DNA of 64,000 nt from Isoperla grammatica (lineage: Eukaryota; Arthropoda; Insecta; Plecoptera; Perlodidae): NCBI GenBank assembly GCA_945910005.1, contig OX246749.1, forward strand, positions 35,490,116-35,554,115, given 5' to 3'. Numbering within the stretch: position 1 is the stretch's first letter; every line of letters begins with the position of its first letter. Positions 21,137 to 31,689 of this stretch are shown in pieces. The translations under genes and the position numbers were made by a program. The notes below the pieces were generated by a model that did no database searches, was not told the origin of the DNA, and saw only the letters and a program-made list of their open reading frames with translations.

Positions 21137-21793
21137 GCCGACATTACACGACTCGATACTTTCGTCAAACTTATTGAATTCAAGAACAAAAGCGAATCAA
21201 AAACAGTTTGGTAAAAAACTGCAACAATCTAGCTTCTATTAATTGATGCTTTTATGTCCTTGAATTCAATAAGTTTGTTTTATAAGTTTTACTTATTGAA
21301 TTCAAGAACAAAACAGAATCAAAAACAGTTCAGTAACAAAAACTGCAACAATATAGCTTCTATTTATTGATGCTTTTCTGTCCTTGAATTCAATAAGTTT
21401 GTAAGTTTTACTTATTGAATTCAAGAACAAAACCGTATCAGATACAGTTTAGTAAAAACAACTGCAACAATATAGCTTATATTAATTGATACTTTTTTGT
21501 CCTTGAATTCAATAAGTTTGTCTTATAAGTTTTACTTATTGAATTCAAGAACAAAAGCGAATCAAATACAGTTTAGTAAAAAAAAACTGCAACAATATTG
21601 CTTCTTTTGATGCTTTTCTGTCCTTGAATTCAATAAGTTTGTTTTATAAGTTTTACTTATTGAATTCAAGAACAAAACCAAATCAAATACAGTTTAGTAA
21701 CAAAAACTGCAATAATATAGCTGCTATTAATTGATGCTTTTTTGTCCTTGAATTCAATAAGTTTGTTGAAAGTATTGGACCGTGTAATGTGGC
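21137..21793. mobile_element. MITE amplified into five palindromic units
   Basis: Outer ends GCCGACATTACACG and CGTGTAATGTGGC are inverted. Between them are five units of about 120 bp, each starting CTTATTGAATTCAAGAACAA and ending TCCTTGAATTCAATAAGTTT, so every unit is itself a foldback. A one-unit version of the same element is at 33410-33580. No coding capacity. Confidence 0.8.
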
Positions 21794-21805
21794 TATAACT
21801 CAGAC

Positions 21806-21930
21806 CTTTTTCAGAAATGATCTAGGACCCTTAGATAGAGCTAATCACGGCCCTATAGATCTTCAATGACAACAATACACAACAGTGAAAAAAGCATTTT
21901 AACATAACTATCAAGGACCCTTAGAACGAG
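21806..21930. mobile_element. GGACCCTTAGATAGAGC foldback fragment
   Basis: CTTTTTCAGAAATGATCTAG, GGACCCTTAGATAGAGC and the ATGACAACAATACACAACAG core, then a second CAAGGACCCTTAGA. The right terminus is missing. Confidence 0.6.
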
Positions 21931-22129
21931 CAAAAATTAAAAAATTCAAAAATTATATCAAAAACTATAGAGAGCTCAAAACTAACATAGCGCTGCTAAG
22001 CAACCTCCTTTCAGCGCCATTGATGAATAATAACAATTAAACAACAATGAAAATTGACAGCTACACCACTCCTAATAGAAGTTTATTTTCTTGCCACCAG
22101 AATGCATCAAGTCTATTTTGAGTGCTCTA

Positions 22130-22375
22130 TAAAATATATACATAAATTTGCACACACTGAGACTACATTGTGTCAAAACATAAATATTTAATAAAATTTG
22201 TAAATACTCTTTTAAGATTAATATTTTGTATTTTCGTAATGGAAGTCATCAATTTGACACTTTTATACTAGGACGTAAAATTAGAGAGATATCCTGTTAT
22301 CGGTTTAGGCGTGAGGAGTGTAAATTAAGACGCATGTTTTAGCGGTAAAATGACTACTTCCGAACGCTCATAAAA
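22130..22375. mobile_element. GAGCGTTCGG/TTAA MITE relic
   Basis: Matches 39300-39516: AAATTTGCACACACTGAGAC, CTCTTTTAAGATTAATATTT, GGACGTAAAATTAGAGAGA and the end CTACTTCCGAACGCTC. The left terminus is lost. Confidence 0.6.
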
Positions 22376-22379
22376 CTTT

Positions 22380-23040
22380 CAAATAATGTAATAATTATTG
22401 CTATACGGTTCTTATTTGACAGCTGTTGAAACATTTCATTGTTTAACGGGAGATACAACACCAAATTCCGCATAGGAATCACTTTTTAAATATCTTAACA
22501 CTTTCTCTACATATCAATTTTTAAAAAAGTGTACATTGTGATTTAAGTTCCCTTTATCATAAAACATTTTTGCCTTTAAAATGATTATCAATAAGGAAAA
22601 GATAGTAAAATATAGATAGTCATTAATTTGACCTTTGCAGTGTTTAATTATCTTTACTACATAAGAGTACAACAGGTGTGTGTGTGGTTAAAACAGCAAT
22701 GACAATCAAAAACAAATGAATGTATAGTGACATAATATCAAACTTTCATTTTCATTCTATAACTGTTTACAATTGTAAAGTTATTGTTTGTGCACACGCC
22801 AACATTTAGACAGTAAAGGTGATATCTCCTTTATCGACACTGCTTCCGGTTAGTTTTACCGGTTTGCTCCTGACTTAGCGCGATTTCTGCAGCCGCCACG
22901 GGTGTAAGCATTTGTGGTGAAAATAATGACTTTGGTTTTGTTTTCAACAAAAGCGGTGAATTGATTGGTGGTGGTAAAAATAATTCAAAAATCGGTTTTT
23001 TAATGGATTTGTTTTTGTTTTTAATATTTTATCTATTTAA
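22380..23040. other. No gene or clear repeat
   Basis: AT-rich sequence. A GC-richer segment near 22840-22920 (GGTTTGCTCCTGACTTAGCG) carries no defensible exon. Confidence 0.4.
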
Positions 23041-23049
23041 TCTGTAGGC

Positions 23050-23125
23050 AATGAATGGGCATCTCAGGCGCGACTTTCTGCCGCTCGCAGCGCTAGCAGT
23101 ACTCAAGGGTCCAGCTCGATCTTTG
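23050..23125 (+). repeat. Dispersed repeat shared with 28190-28265
   Basis: GCGACTTTCTGCCGCTCGCA and GCGCTAGCAGTACT occur in the same order at both places, with flanking similarity of about 70 bp. Family limits are unknown. Confidence 0.6.
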
Positions 23126-23424
23126 CACCTCGTTTTCTCAATTCAAACATTCAAGTCGTTTATATTTAATACTTTTAAATATGAATCATTCATTGTAGTA
23201 ATGTTTTACAAGGTTTTTGACAGAGAATACCTTTGTTATAGATACAAAACAAACATATTGTCGTTTGACGGTTAGACAGTTGACTAACGACAATATTTAA
23301 CATGGAATGAATTCCAAAGTTGGACCTTTCAGGACAGGTGCTGCAACCTACTTCAGCCTTGACCTGAGACGACTATTTTACGCGCCGTTTAGTGGACGCT
23401 GACATCTTGGGCGTCCGCCATTAC

Positions 23425-24095
23425 GACCATACTACCATTGAGTTTGTTAGTGTAGGGTTAGAGTCCCAGCGGCCATTGGCGGCTATCTACCAATAAATTT
23501 CCCGTGGACTCTAGTAGTGCGAGCGCGTACCGCTAGAAAGCGCTACATGTACTCACTGATGTCAGCGTTCCTGTGGAAAGAAAGGTATACTACGTAGTAC
23601 GCGCATATGCGAAGTTGGTAAGGTAGTAGTATCCAGATGGCGGTGGATATTGTTATTAAAGCATTATCATTTGTTCTGATAAACATGTCAAACGGGCACG
23701 AAGTTAACAATAAGTAAGCTCATACTTTATTACAACACATTATATAAGGTTTTATACATTATATAGACTAGGCTGTAATACTACGTTACTAATGTAGGCC
23801 TTTTAATGTAGGCCTAGGCTTATTGTAGCCTAGTAATGGCCTAGACTAAAAGAGTTGGGCCTAGACCTAGGCTCGGACTACACCACGTGATCTTCTGACG
23901 TCGCATCTGCGCGTACTACGTAGTATCCCTTTCTTTCCACGGGAACGCTGACATCAGTGGGTACGTGTAGCGCTTTCTAGCGGTACGCGCTCGCACTACT
24001 AGAGTCCACGGGAAATTTATTGGTAGAGAGCCGCCAATGGTCGCTGGGTCTCTACCCTACACTAACAAACTCAATGATACTACTACCTCAATGCA
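23425..24095. mobile_element. Long foldback element, about 670 bp
   Basis: The left arm (ACCATTGAGTTTGTTAGTGT through CTTTCTAGCGGTACGCGC-type words and ACTACGTAGTA) is mirrored on the right by arms of about 200 bp, separated by about 260 bp of AT-rich sequence. Left and right arms differ at scattered sites, as expected for an old inverted repeat. Confidence 0.75.
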
Positions 24096-24264
24096 CAGCC
24101 TTCTTTACGGGTCATTCCAATCAGGATTGAACCGACGTTCAAGAAGGCTGTGCCTTAATGTAACCAATGCAACATTATTGAAATTACGAATTATAATTGA
24201 GAAGGCTGTGTATTAAAGTATGGTTGCAATGGCGGCCGGAAGTTCAAAGATGGCGAAACTATAA

Positions 24265-25002
24265 TTCCCTATAGACACCGAGTTTAGCCACTGAGAGCGC
24301 TAGTGAAAACGAATGAAGCGCTCAAGTGGCAATGTCACGCAACTTTACGATGAAGCAGCGTCGTTCTTCCTACGTCGATAATGGCAAAATTGTGAAAATT
24401 GTTTCATTAAATACGACTTTTATTACAAATTTTGGGCAGATTATGAATCCTATCTGTCCATCTTAAAAGGCGCAAGGCGTCGTTTAAATCGGGACACGTT
24501 TAAGACTTGCAAACATTAAACAACACAAAACAAACACAAACAGAACCAGACAATAAAAAAAGCTTAAAAGAAAAAACAAAATAAATACACAACTAGAAAA
24601 AGGCAAGATATTTTTCAATAGTATCTTGTTTTTTGTACTTTGATTGATTGTTTTTTCTTGTTGTTGTGTTTTTAATTTGTTTTGTTGTTTTGTTTTGTGT
24701 TTGTATTTGTTTTTAATTGTTTTGTTTTGTTTGTGTTTGTTGTGTGTTTTTTGTAGTTTGTATTCTAAAACGTGTCCTGATTTAAATGGCGGCTTGCGCC
24801 TTTTAAGATGAACTGATGGTATTCATAATCTGCCAAAAATTTAAAAAAGCCATATTTAATAAAACAATTTTTAAAATTTGCCATTATCGACGTAGGAAGA
24901 ACGACGCTGCTTCATCGGAAAGTTGCGTGACATTGCCACTTTGAGCGCTTCATTCGTTTTCACTAGCGCCCTCAGTGGCCAAACTCGGTGCCTATAGGGA
25001 AC
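24265..25002. mobile_element. Long foldback element, GACGCTGCTTCATCGG family
   Basis: Arms of about 230 bp are inverted: CCGAGTTTAGCCACTGAGAG on the left, CCCTCAGTGGCCAAACTCGG on the right, each containing the GTAGGAAGAACGACGCTGCT word. The centre is A/T-rich (AACACAAAACAAACACAAAC and its complement). Single-arm relics are at 8985-9165 and 28997-29220. Confidence 0.75.
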
Positions 25003-25003
25003 T

Positions 25004-25300
25004 TATAACTGACTTTACAGCCGAACAACAACAATGTAACAAATGAATCGAACTGATGGACAAACAACGAGCTGTCAAAATAATAAAATTGCAACATTAT
25101 GAAGAAAACGAGGTATAGCGATAGTAACTGCTCGCCAGTTAAAACGTTTAATGATGGGCAACCAAGTTGTGAAACTTTTGTATGTTTCTTGTTTGTTTTG
25201 AAGATTTGTTTTCAAAATCCGAATATTTTATTGTTTGACAGCTTGTTGTTTGTCCTTGTCCATCGATTAATTTCATTCGTTTCATTAATGTAAAGCAAGC
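25004..25300. mobile_element. MITE related to the GGGTACGCAC family
   Basis: Starts CTATAGGGAACTTATAACTG and contains ACAACAACAATGTAACAAAT and GACAAACAACGAGCTGTC, with the partial complement GACAGCTTGTTGTTTGTCC near 25240. It abuts the foldback element at 24265-25002. The partial copy at 3304-3530 matches it closely. Confidence 0.6.
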
Positions 25301-25815
25301 TTGAAAGAAGCCAATACCGGGTCTACATAATTTTTTAAATGGTTTATTGAACTTCCTTCCAGACAGTAATGTTTCCACTTTCCAGTTGGCTACGCAGTTG
25401 TTCACCACAAGCCTTGGCTGTGTTTAAGGAGTGGAAAACTTTGTTGGTCAAGTAGTTGCTCACAACTACCGACTATGCCTTTACTCTTTGTGTTACGATC
25501 AACTGCAGTGATTAAGACAAAACCGCAAAATTAAATTCAAGGTTTTATTCAATAGAATATATAGATGGATAGAGGAAACCGGATTAAATGAGAATATTGC
25601 AATGCGAGATAATAATAATATACGTTTGCCAATTATTATGTTCTGGGCGGATGATGACTTTTCTTGCGGAAAATTACCATTATGGAAGTGTTTTTTTTTT
25701 TTTTTTCAAAGGTGTTTGGGTGCAATTCCTGAAAGTTGTCATGGTGAAATTAATAAGTAACTTTAAGTGATATCTACGTGGTTGTCACTTGCCATTGAAT
25801 AGGCTGATCGCAGCC
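25301..25815. other. No gene; mixed sequence with a poly-T run
   Basis: Contains a T run at about 25690-25706 and no supported exon. The 86-codon minus-strand frame at 25148-25408 begins in this stretch and crosses the MITE boundary near 25300. Confidence 0.4.
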
Positions 25816-25819
25816 AATA

Positions 25820-26084
25820 GGGTACGCACAACACCAAAACACAACAATGAAACAAATGGATTGAACGTTCAGAACGTTTACAAACTTTCAGATATAGTTC
25901 CTGTCCATTACTGTACATAAATTTGAACTGGTGAGCAGTTACTATCGTTACAACTAATTGTTTCTCCTCATTATTGGCAAAGATATTACTTTGACAGCTT
26001 GTTGTTTGTCCACCAGTTCAATTCATTTATTCCATTGTTGTAGTTCGGCTGTTACGTCAGTTGCAAGTTCCCTATAGCAATTCT
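25820..26084. mobile_element. MITE, GGGTACGCACAAC family
   Basis: Begins GGGTACGCACAACACCAAAA and ends with GTCAGTTGCAAGTTCCC, an inverted but diverged pair, flanked by TA. The middle contains TCAGAACGTTTACAAACTTT as in 13191-13476. Confidence 0.65.
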
Positions 26085-26102
26085 ACGTAGATATCACTTT
26101 AA

Positions 26103-26240
26103 GGCCCGGTTTTTCAATCGGTTAACGGATCGTTAACGGGGCCGTTAGCTGACGGCCCGTAATCTGTAACCAAACAAACTCTATGCAGATAACGGACCGT
26201 TAGCTAACGGCCCCGTTAATGACCGATTGCAAGTCCGGGA
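26103..26240. mobile_element. Palindromic MITE, GGCCCGGTTTTTCAATCGG ends
   Basis: The left arm includes TTAACGGGGCCGTTAGC and is mirrored on the right by GCTAACGGCCCCGTTAA. Length is about 135 bp, nearly all self-complementary around a short loop. Confidence 0.6.
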
Positions 26241-26387
26241 CTGTTTTTGTTTGTTATTGTTTTTTGATTTTGTCTCGTTTTTTTTTCAGCAATGTCTTCC
26301 TTTGATCGGCGTCTCAATTGCTGACTCCTGATTGGCTGCTCACTAACAACGGTTTTAAATCCCCAGGTAGAAAGTGTTATTTTGCTT

Positions 26388-26411
26388 TACCCCCCCCCCC
26401 CCCCCCCCCCC
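26388..26411. repeat. Poly-C run
   Basis: About 20 consecutive C interrupted at the right by CTTCC. Confidence 0.9.
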
Positions 26412-26454
26412 TTCCTTGCAAAATATCCTGCCGGCGCCCAATAATAGGGTACGA

Positions 26455-26752
26455 ACAACACCAAAACATAACTATGAATCAAATGAATTGAACCGATGTA
26501 CAAACAACAAGCCGTCAAAAAACAAAATGTTCTGAAGTTGGAAAATTCAAATGTTCAAAACGTTTACAAACTTTCAGATCGTTGTTGCCCGTCATTGAAC
26601 AGTAATTTTAACTGGCAAGCAGACTGTTACTATCGTTAAAACTAATTGCGTTTCCCCCATTATTCGCAAAGCTATTACTTTGACAGCTTGTTGTTTGTCC
26701 ATCAGTTTCCATTGTTGTAGTTCGGTTGTGACGTCAGTTGCAGGTTACCTAT
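26455..26752. mobile_element. MITE, GGGTACGCACAAC family
   Basis: Begins GGGTACGAACAACACCAAAA and ends GTCAGTTGCAGGTTACC with TA flanks. Internal words TGTTCTGAAGTTGGAAAA and CCATTGTTGTAGTTCGG match the other copies. Confidence 0.65.
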
Positions 26753-26789
26753 AACAAATCCAACGCATTTACGAACATATCAACATACA

Positions 26790-27118
26790 CCATTCTCTGA
26801 AACACTAGTTACCGTTGGTTAGAGCAGATTGGAGGGTTCGAAAGCTTGTGTAACAGCTTCGTTCTTCTCGTCAACTGCTCGGCAGTCCAGGTTAGTCGAG
26901 GAACCTACATGACTCGTATCAAAGTTACACCATCCTTTCGGATGGGACGTAATCCGATGGTCCCCTTGGTACTTTTCGACAGGAGTAGGCTACGTGCCGG
27001 TACCAGGCTTCCCCTCCTCCCTTCCTCATTATCATTCATCAATCATCACTCATCAGGCTAAAGAGGGCATTGTGCCCTACACTGGTCTTAATTACAATAA
27101 AATAAATAAATAAAATAC
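26790..27118 (+). mobile_element. 5S-type SINE body, head truncated
   Basis: Starts at GAAACACTAGTTACCGTTGG, just after where the 5S-like head ends in fuller copies, and continues through TTTCGGATGGGACGTAATCC, GGTACTTTTCGACAGGAGTA and GTGCCGGTACCAGGCTTCCC to the tail GGCATTGTGCCCTACACTGG plus an AATAAA-type repeat. The 71-codon frame is incidental. Confidence 0.75.
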
Positions 27119-27439
27119 ACCATTCGCATTATATTGACCCAAGCGTTTGATTGATTACAAATTGTATAAAGGGAACGTATAACATTTCCATTACACGTTG
27201 TGTGTGTATGTGTACGTGGTATTATTATGTTTCGCATAGTGGTACAAGGGCATTGCGACCATTATGTTGTAATAGCAGTATAGAGTCTAGGGCAGCAATG
27301 TTACTACTAGATTACGCACTTGAAGCTTCCAGCGAGAGACGGAGTCACTGCTATAGTCTCAGGAATGTTTGATTGAATGAATCATTACGTCTTCTTACTA
27401 GTTTTAACGTAACTATTGTAGATTATACCCGCCACGACA

Positions 27440-27600
27440 GATGGTTATCTATACTGCTCTCGCTGTAACGTACAAGGTGTTGTCGTCACGGATTATGTAT
27501 ACGGCTCTCGCTGTAACGTACAAGGTGTTGTCGTCACGGATTATGTATACGGCTCTCGCTGTAACGTACAAGGTGTTGTCGTCACGGATTATGTAATAAT
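27440..27600. repeat. 55-bp tandem repeat x3, related to the 128-bp family
   Basis: Three units carry GGCTCTCGCTGTAACGTACA and AAGGTGTTGTCGTCACGGAT. The second word is also in the 128-bp units at 36361-38160. The minus-strand repeat in the 93-codon frame is its translation. Confidence 0.8.
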
Positions 27601-27654
27601 TTCCCCTCCCCCTTTCCACCTCCACCCGGTACCGGTTGAGCGCTTGCGAGAAAG

Positions 27655-28017
27655 GTATGCGGTCAACAAGCCAGGTGTCATTGTTTAAAATAGCAATCTT
27701 TTGAAGTATTTTAATATTACAATTTCTCAATTACCTCTCAGATATATGGAATAATCACGAAAATGGATATACAATTAACTTGAATTTTAAAAATAGCTTG
27801 AAAACTGTCAATTTTATACCAGTGGTCCTGTCATCATTATAATTTTCAGACTACGCCAACATCGTAAATATTCAAGCTATTTTTTAAATTCAAGGTAATT
27901 TTATAAAAAAAATCGTGATTATTCTATATAACTGAGAAGTAATTGAGCACTTGTGAAATGTATTTACTTCAAAAGATTGCTATTTTAAACAATGACACTT
28001 GGCTTGTTGACTGCAAC
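27655..28017. mobile_element. Foldback element, GGTCAACAAGCCARGTGTC arms
   Basis: GTCAACAAGCCAGGTGTCAT on the left and ATGACACTTGGCTTGTTGAC on the right are inverted. The arms continue for about 150 bp through AAAATAGCAATCTTTTGAAG and a mirrored AATTACCTCTCA region. Confidence 0.7.
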
Positions 28018-28189
28018 GGCGTCGCCAGTATATCGCCTCCCTTTGAGGTTAGTGATTGGCAGGGTGCTTCTTAGGTTGCCACGCAGAGTAGATCCAATGA
28101 TATGTAACAGCTATAGTAGGCTAGATGCGCAACCTAGCAGCCACAGGCGTGTCAATTAGAAGCCATCTTGAATTGGGCAACTACTACAG

Positions 28190-28265
28190 GCGGGAATGGG
28201 AGTCTCAAACGCGACTTTCTGCCGCTCGCAGCGCTAGCAGTACTGAAAGGTCCAACTTAGCCTGT
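28190..28265 (+). repeat. Dispersed repeat shared with 23050-23125
   Basis: Second copy of the GCGACTTTCTGCCGCTCGCA segment. The surrounding CAATTCAACTTGGC/GCCATCTTGAATTGGG words suggest a larger palindromic element at 28145-28310. Confidence 0.5.
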
Positions 28266-28519
28266 AAACTGCCCAATTCAACTTGGCTTCAATTTGCTAC
28301 GCTCGCTCCAACTTGACGTTTTTAGTCGACTAGCTTCCCTAGCAGACTAACGCAACAATTAGTAACAATTAATTACAACAATTGTTAATTGTTGTGTTAG
28401 TCGGCGAAGTAGGCGAAGCAGGCCAAAATAGACAAGTTGGAACAGGCCCTGAGTGGAAGGTTTGGGGACAGGTGATCTAGCCTACTATAGCTGTTGAATA
28501 TCATTGAGTAGACCTATAG

Positions 28520-28801
28520 CACAGTATAAGGAGGATACAGTAGCGAAAGTGCCATGCCTGGCACAGCAGACGACTTGCGGCACGGAAGCGGGTGGCGTTC
28601 GTAGCGGTGGGTTAGACCAAACTCAACGAGACCATTGACGAGACCTGGGGGGAGGGGGAGACGGATACCTCCTCGCCACCCCTCGCCCACAATATGAGCT
28701 AACTCGGATAACTCGCCGCCAGGGCGACCGTAGCTGCGCGCGCAGGAGTTTGCCGATGGAATCTCTCCCAAGTTTCGCTACTGTATCCTCCTTATACTGT
28801 G
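28520..28801. mobile_element. Orphan TIR element with 7-bp target duplication
   Basis: Perfect 29-bp inverted termini begin CACAGTATAAGGAGGATACA. Exact CCTATAG lies on both sides (28513-28519 and 28802-28808). The 282-bp, GC-rich interior holds no transposase. A 7-bp duplication with termini of about 30 bp is not typical of hAT (8 bp, short ends) or Tc1 (TA). P-like or Dada-like systems are possible, but assignment is open. Confidence 0.75.
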
Positions 28802-28907
28802 CCTATAGTTCACGGCGAGTATGAAGTCACTTCCTGAAGTCATCCTACGCGCAGTGATCGGCGAGGTCATGTGATCCCACTCGAGAGGGCTGCCTGTGTA
28901 ACAAGTA

Positions 28908-28945
28908 CCTTTCCTCCCCCTCCCCTCCCCTCCCCTCCCCTCCAC
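28908..28945. repeat. (CCCCT)n microsatellite
   Basis: Short pyrimidine-rich pentanucleotide run. Confidence 0.85.
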
Positions 28946-28996
28946 CTTGCTCGCCCGCACCACGGCAACACGCCGCCGCAACACATCCCAGACATT

Positions 28997-29220
28997 ACCA
29001 TTCTTGATTGGCCACCGAGGGCGCTAGTGAAAACGCATGAAGCGCTAAAAGTGGCAAAGTCACGCAACTTCCTGATGAAGCAGCGTCGTTCCTCTTACGT
29101 CGATAATGGCAAATTGTGAAAATTGTTTAATTAAATACGGCTTTTAAAAATTTTGGGCAGATAATGAATCCCATCAGTAAATCTTAAAAAGGCAAGCCGC
29201 CATTCTAATCAGGACTTAAA
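28997..29220 (+). mobile_element. Arm fragment of the GACGCTGCTTCATCGG foldback family
   Basis: Matches the left arm of 24265-25002: GAGGGCGCTAGTGAAAACGC, GATGAAGCAGCGTCGTTC, TTTTGGGCAGATAATGAATC. The opposite arm is absent. Confidence 0.7.
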
Positions 29221-29394
29221 AACAACAAATAACACACAACAAACACAAACAAAACAAGACAATAAAAAAAAAAACACAGAACAAACCAACAAAACAAAAT
29301 AAATACACATCAACAAGAAAAAAGCAAACTAACACAAAAAAAAGATGTATCACAATAATATCCGGCACTATTTTCAACCGCGGAATGAAATCTT

Positions 29395-29739
29395 CATCAG
29401 TTTGTTGCTAAATTTGGCCACATATAGCGAACCACGCCGTTAGAAGCAAGGTGTCTCTTAAAATTCTGAGAAGAGACGGTCGCTCCACACGGTCTATTTC
29501 AACAGTATTCACCGCGAGATTTTCCGCTACCTGCATTGTTATTGTCCGCTGCATTGACTGCACCAACCGTGAATGGAATGCGACCCCACCACGTCTGACA
29601 ACATGCGGACGATACTATCACTACAATACCTGAGGCAGGAGAACGGGATGCAACTAGATTTAGGTTGGTAGTTGTCACACGCGTCACTTCCCTATTACAT
29701 AATCCGTGACGACAACACCTTAGTGACGGCGTGTTCACC
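29395..29739 (-). mobile_element. Tandem-core family, one unit plus tail, reversed
   Basis: On the minus strand one 128-bp-type unit (GTTGTCGTCACGGATTATGT, AACCTAAATCTAGTTGCATC) is followed by the tail (GGTGGGGTCGCATTCCATTC, GAGCGACCGTCTCTTCTCAG) and the terminal GGCGTGGT region. This is the shortest complete form of the family at 36361-38350. Confidence 0.7.
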
Positions 29740-29862
29740 GATAGTGGTAGTCACTCAGTGGTAAGACGCGAGATACTAACTCGGGATGTCGCCGGTTCGA
29801 TTCCGGTCACCGCCAGTCCTGAATGAAGGTTTTTCCGAGGTTTTTCTCAGTCGTACCATTGA
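29737..29862 (+). mobile_element. tRNA-derived SINE, 5' part
   Basis: A-box region (GTCACTCAGTGGTAAGACGC) and B box (GGTTCGATTCC) with the first part of the body (GAATGAAGGTTTTTCCGAGG, TTTTTCTCAGTCGTA). The 3' body is replaced by the repeat beginning about 29856. Confidence 0.75.
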
Positions 29863-30110
29863 GTTTATTAGTGTTGTCTAGTGTAGGGAATATTTTGGTC
29901 GTCCCTGTATTCAAAAATAAAGAAAAGAACTTTTAAATAGAAGTTATTTATTAGTTGTTAGGGAATATTTTGTCATCCCTGTATTCAAAAATAAAGAAAA
30001 GAACTTACAAAAAGAAGTTATTTATTAGTTGCTAGTGTAGTCTAGTGAGGTAATATTTTGGTCATCCCTGTATTCAAAAATAAAGCAAAGAACTTACAAG
30101 AAGAAATAAC
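29856..30110. repeat. Tandem repeat of about 75-85 bp, three units
   Basis: Each unit includes CCCTGTATTCAAAAATAAAG, AAAAGAACTTA and AGTTATTTATTAGTTG, with AATATTTTG at the unit joint. The first unit carries CCATTGAGTTTATTAGTG, similar to the end of the foldback element at 23425. Confidence 0.75.
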
Positions 30111-30302
30111 AATTCACGCAAATCCCCTCAGTCATGCTCGGGGTTTTCCAGACGATGGACATAATTGCATACACAAGTCGTAGACATTCGTTATTTTGCT
30201 GTCCAGAGTTCTTTTGCGCTCGACTAATTCCCACAAAACTTTATCTTTTTGTTAAACATGGCTGTCGTTTTCATGAAGTTCGTTGACTTTGTTCCATACT
30301 TA

Positions 30303-30684
30303 GGGTGTGTTCCAACTTGATTTTCGCCTGCTAACCACTAACCACTAACCTGCTACACACTAAACGCTAACAGCTTTGGGCACGCCACTTAGTATGCTAA
30401 TACAAAGTGTATTGCTATAAATCATCTAATATAAATAAATACGATAATGATACTTCCACTCACTGGTTGGGTATTTTCCTAACCTAAAAGTATCAGCTGT
30501 GATGGCTAGTATCAACCATCTTGGTTTAGTGGGTTAGTCGGTGTTGTAGTGTACACTTTCGGCCACTAGCCACTAACCACTAGCCAAATAAGGAGCATTG
30601 GTCACCTGCTTGTGACGTCACTTCCTTTCGATTAGTATAACTAAGCTTAGTCCACTACGAAAAACGTCAAGCTGGAACACACCC
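30303..30684. mobile_element. PIF/Harbinger-like MITE with TTA duplication
   Basis: Starts GGGTGTGTTCCAACTTGATT and ends AAGCTGGAACACACCC, flanked by TTA on both sides (30300-30302 and 30685-30687). Just inside are CTAACCACTAACCACTAACC and similar words on the right. GGG-starting ends with a 3-bp TTA duplication fit PIF/Harbinger. Length is 382 bp with no transposase. Confidence 0.65.
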
Positions 30685-30829
30685 TTAGTTTTGAACCTTC
30701 TACTAACTACTACTTGTAGATTTATTCCTTCGTTTGCCTTTCCTTATGCATTTACTTAAGTATATAATTATTTGTGTATTGATTTGTCGATTGTTGATTG
30801 ATTCATTTACTTATTTACTTGTTTATTTA

Positions 30830-30870
30830 TTTAGATATTTAGATTTATATATAGGCCTATATATATTTAC

Positions 30871-30914
<44 letters not shown>

Positions 30915-30915
30915 A
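30830..30915. repeat. (TA)n microsatellite
   Basis: TATA-rich run with interruptions, beside the palindrome at 30935-31120. Confidence 0.9.
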
Positions 30916-30934
30916 TTCAAATAAATATATTTAG

Positions 30935-31120
30935 ATTTATTGTTAAAATTATAAATACCACGGGTTGTTACAACACGTTTACTGTCCTTGCTTGTCATAT
31001 TAGAGTGTCCTGAGGACAGAGCTCATACGTTGCTCAGAAACGTCGACCAATATGACAAGCAAGTGCAGTAAACGTGACGTAACAACCCGTGGTATTTATT
31101 ATAATTTTAACAATATTAAT
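30935..31120. mobile_element. Palindrome with hammerhead-like centre
   Basis: Arms of about 80 bp (AATACCACGGGTTGTTACAA and its complement TTGTTACGTCACGTTTACTG-type partner) flank a loop at about 31004-31048. The loop holds CTGAGGA, a GAGC/GCTC stem and AGAAACGTCGACC. The order resembles a hammerhead core (CUGANGA, stem II, GAAA) but one core base differs from the consensus and cleavage-site pairing is not shown. AT-rich simple repeats lie on both sides. Confidence 0.45.
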
Positions 31121-31154
31121 AGTCACGAAAGTCTAAGTTCAGTAATATTTAGAT

Positions 31155-31248
31155 TTATATATATATTTATTCATTCATTCATTCATTCATACATTCATTC
31201 ATTCATTCATTCATACATACATTCATTCATTCATTCATTCATTCATTT
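31155..31248. repeat. (ATTC)n microsatellite
   Basis: Nearly pure TTCA tetranucleotides with CATA variants. Confidence 0.9.
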
Positions 31249-31689
31249 TTGTTTCTTTGTCAGGACAACATGTTTACACCGGATATGACCGTGATTTGTA
31301 TTACAAAACTATTATTATTACTAATAATAATAATATTTTAGTCAACCTCGTGCAGAATGTGAGGGGTATTGACAGGTCAGGTACACAACAGCCTTCAAGT
31401 GTATGCAACGCAAGTATGATAAGACGACACAGCCACTGCCAATAACTAATGATACATGTACAATGACGCACGCTCCCACTTACACTTGTATAGATCACAT
31501 CCTGGTACGCATCTTATTACTCTCTTATTTAACTTGTAATTACTGCATTATTCTTATTACACATATGCCGGTAATGAAGCAACCGTCATTATATCATCAC
31601 AACATCTGCGCGGTCAATTACCGGGCTTAATTGACATAATGAATGACACTCGTAACAATTCTTGAATGCATCTTCTGTTTTAGAGGAGT

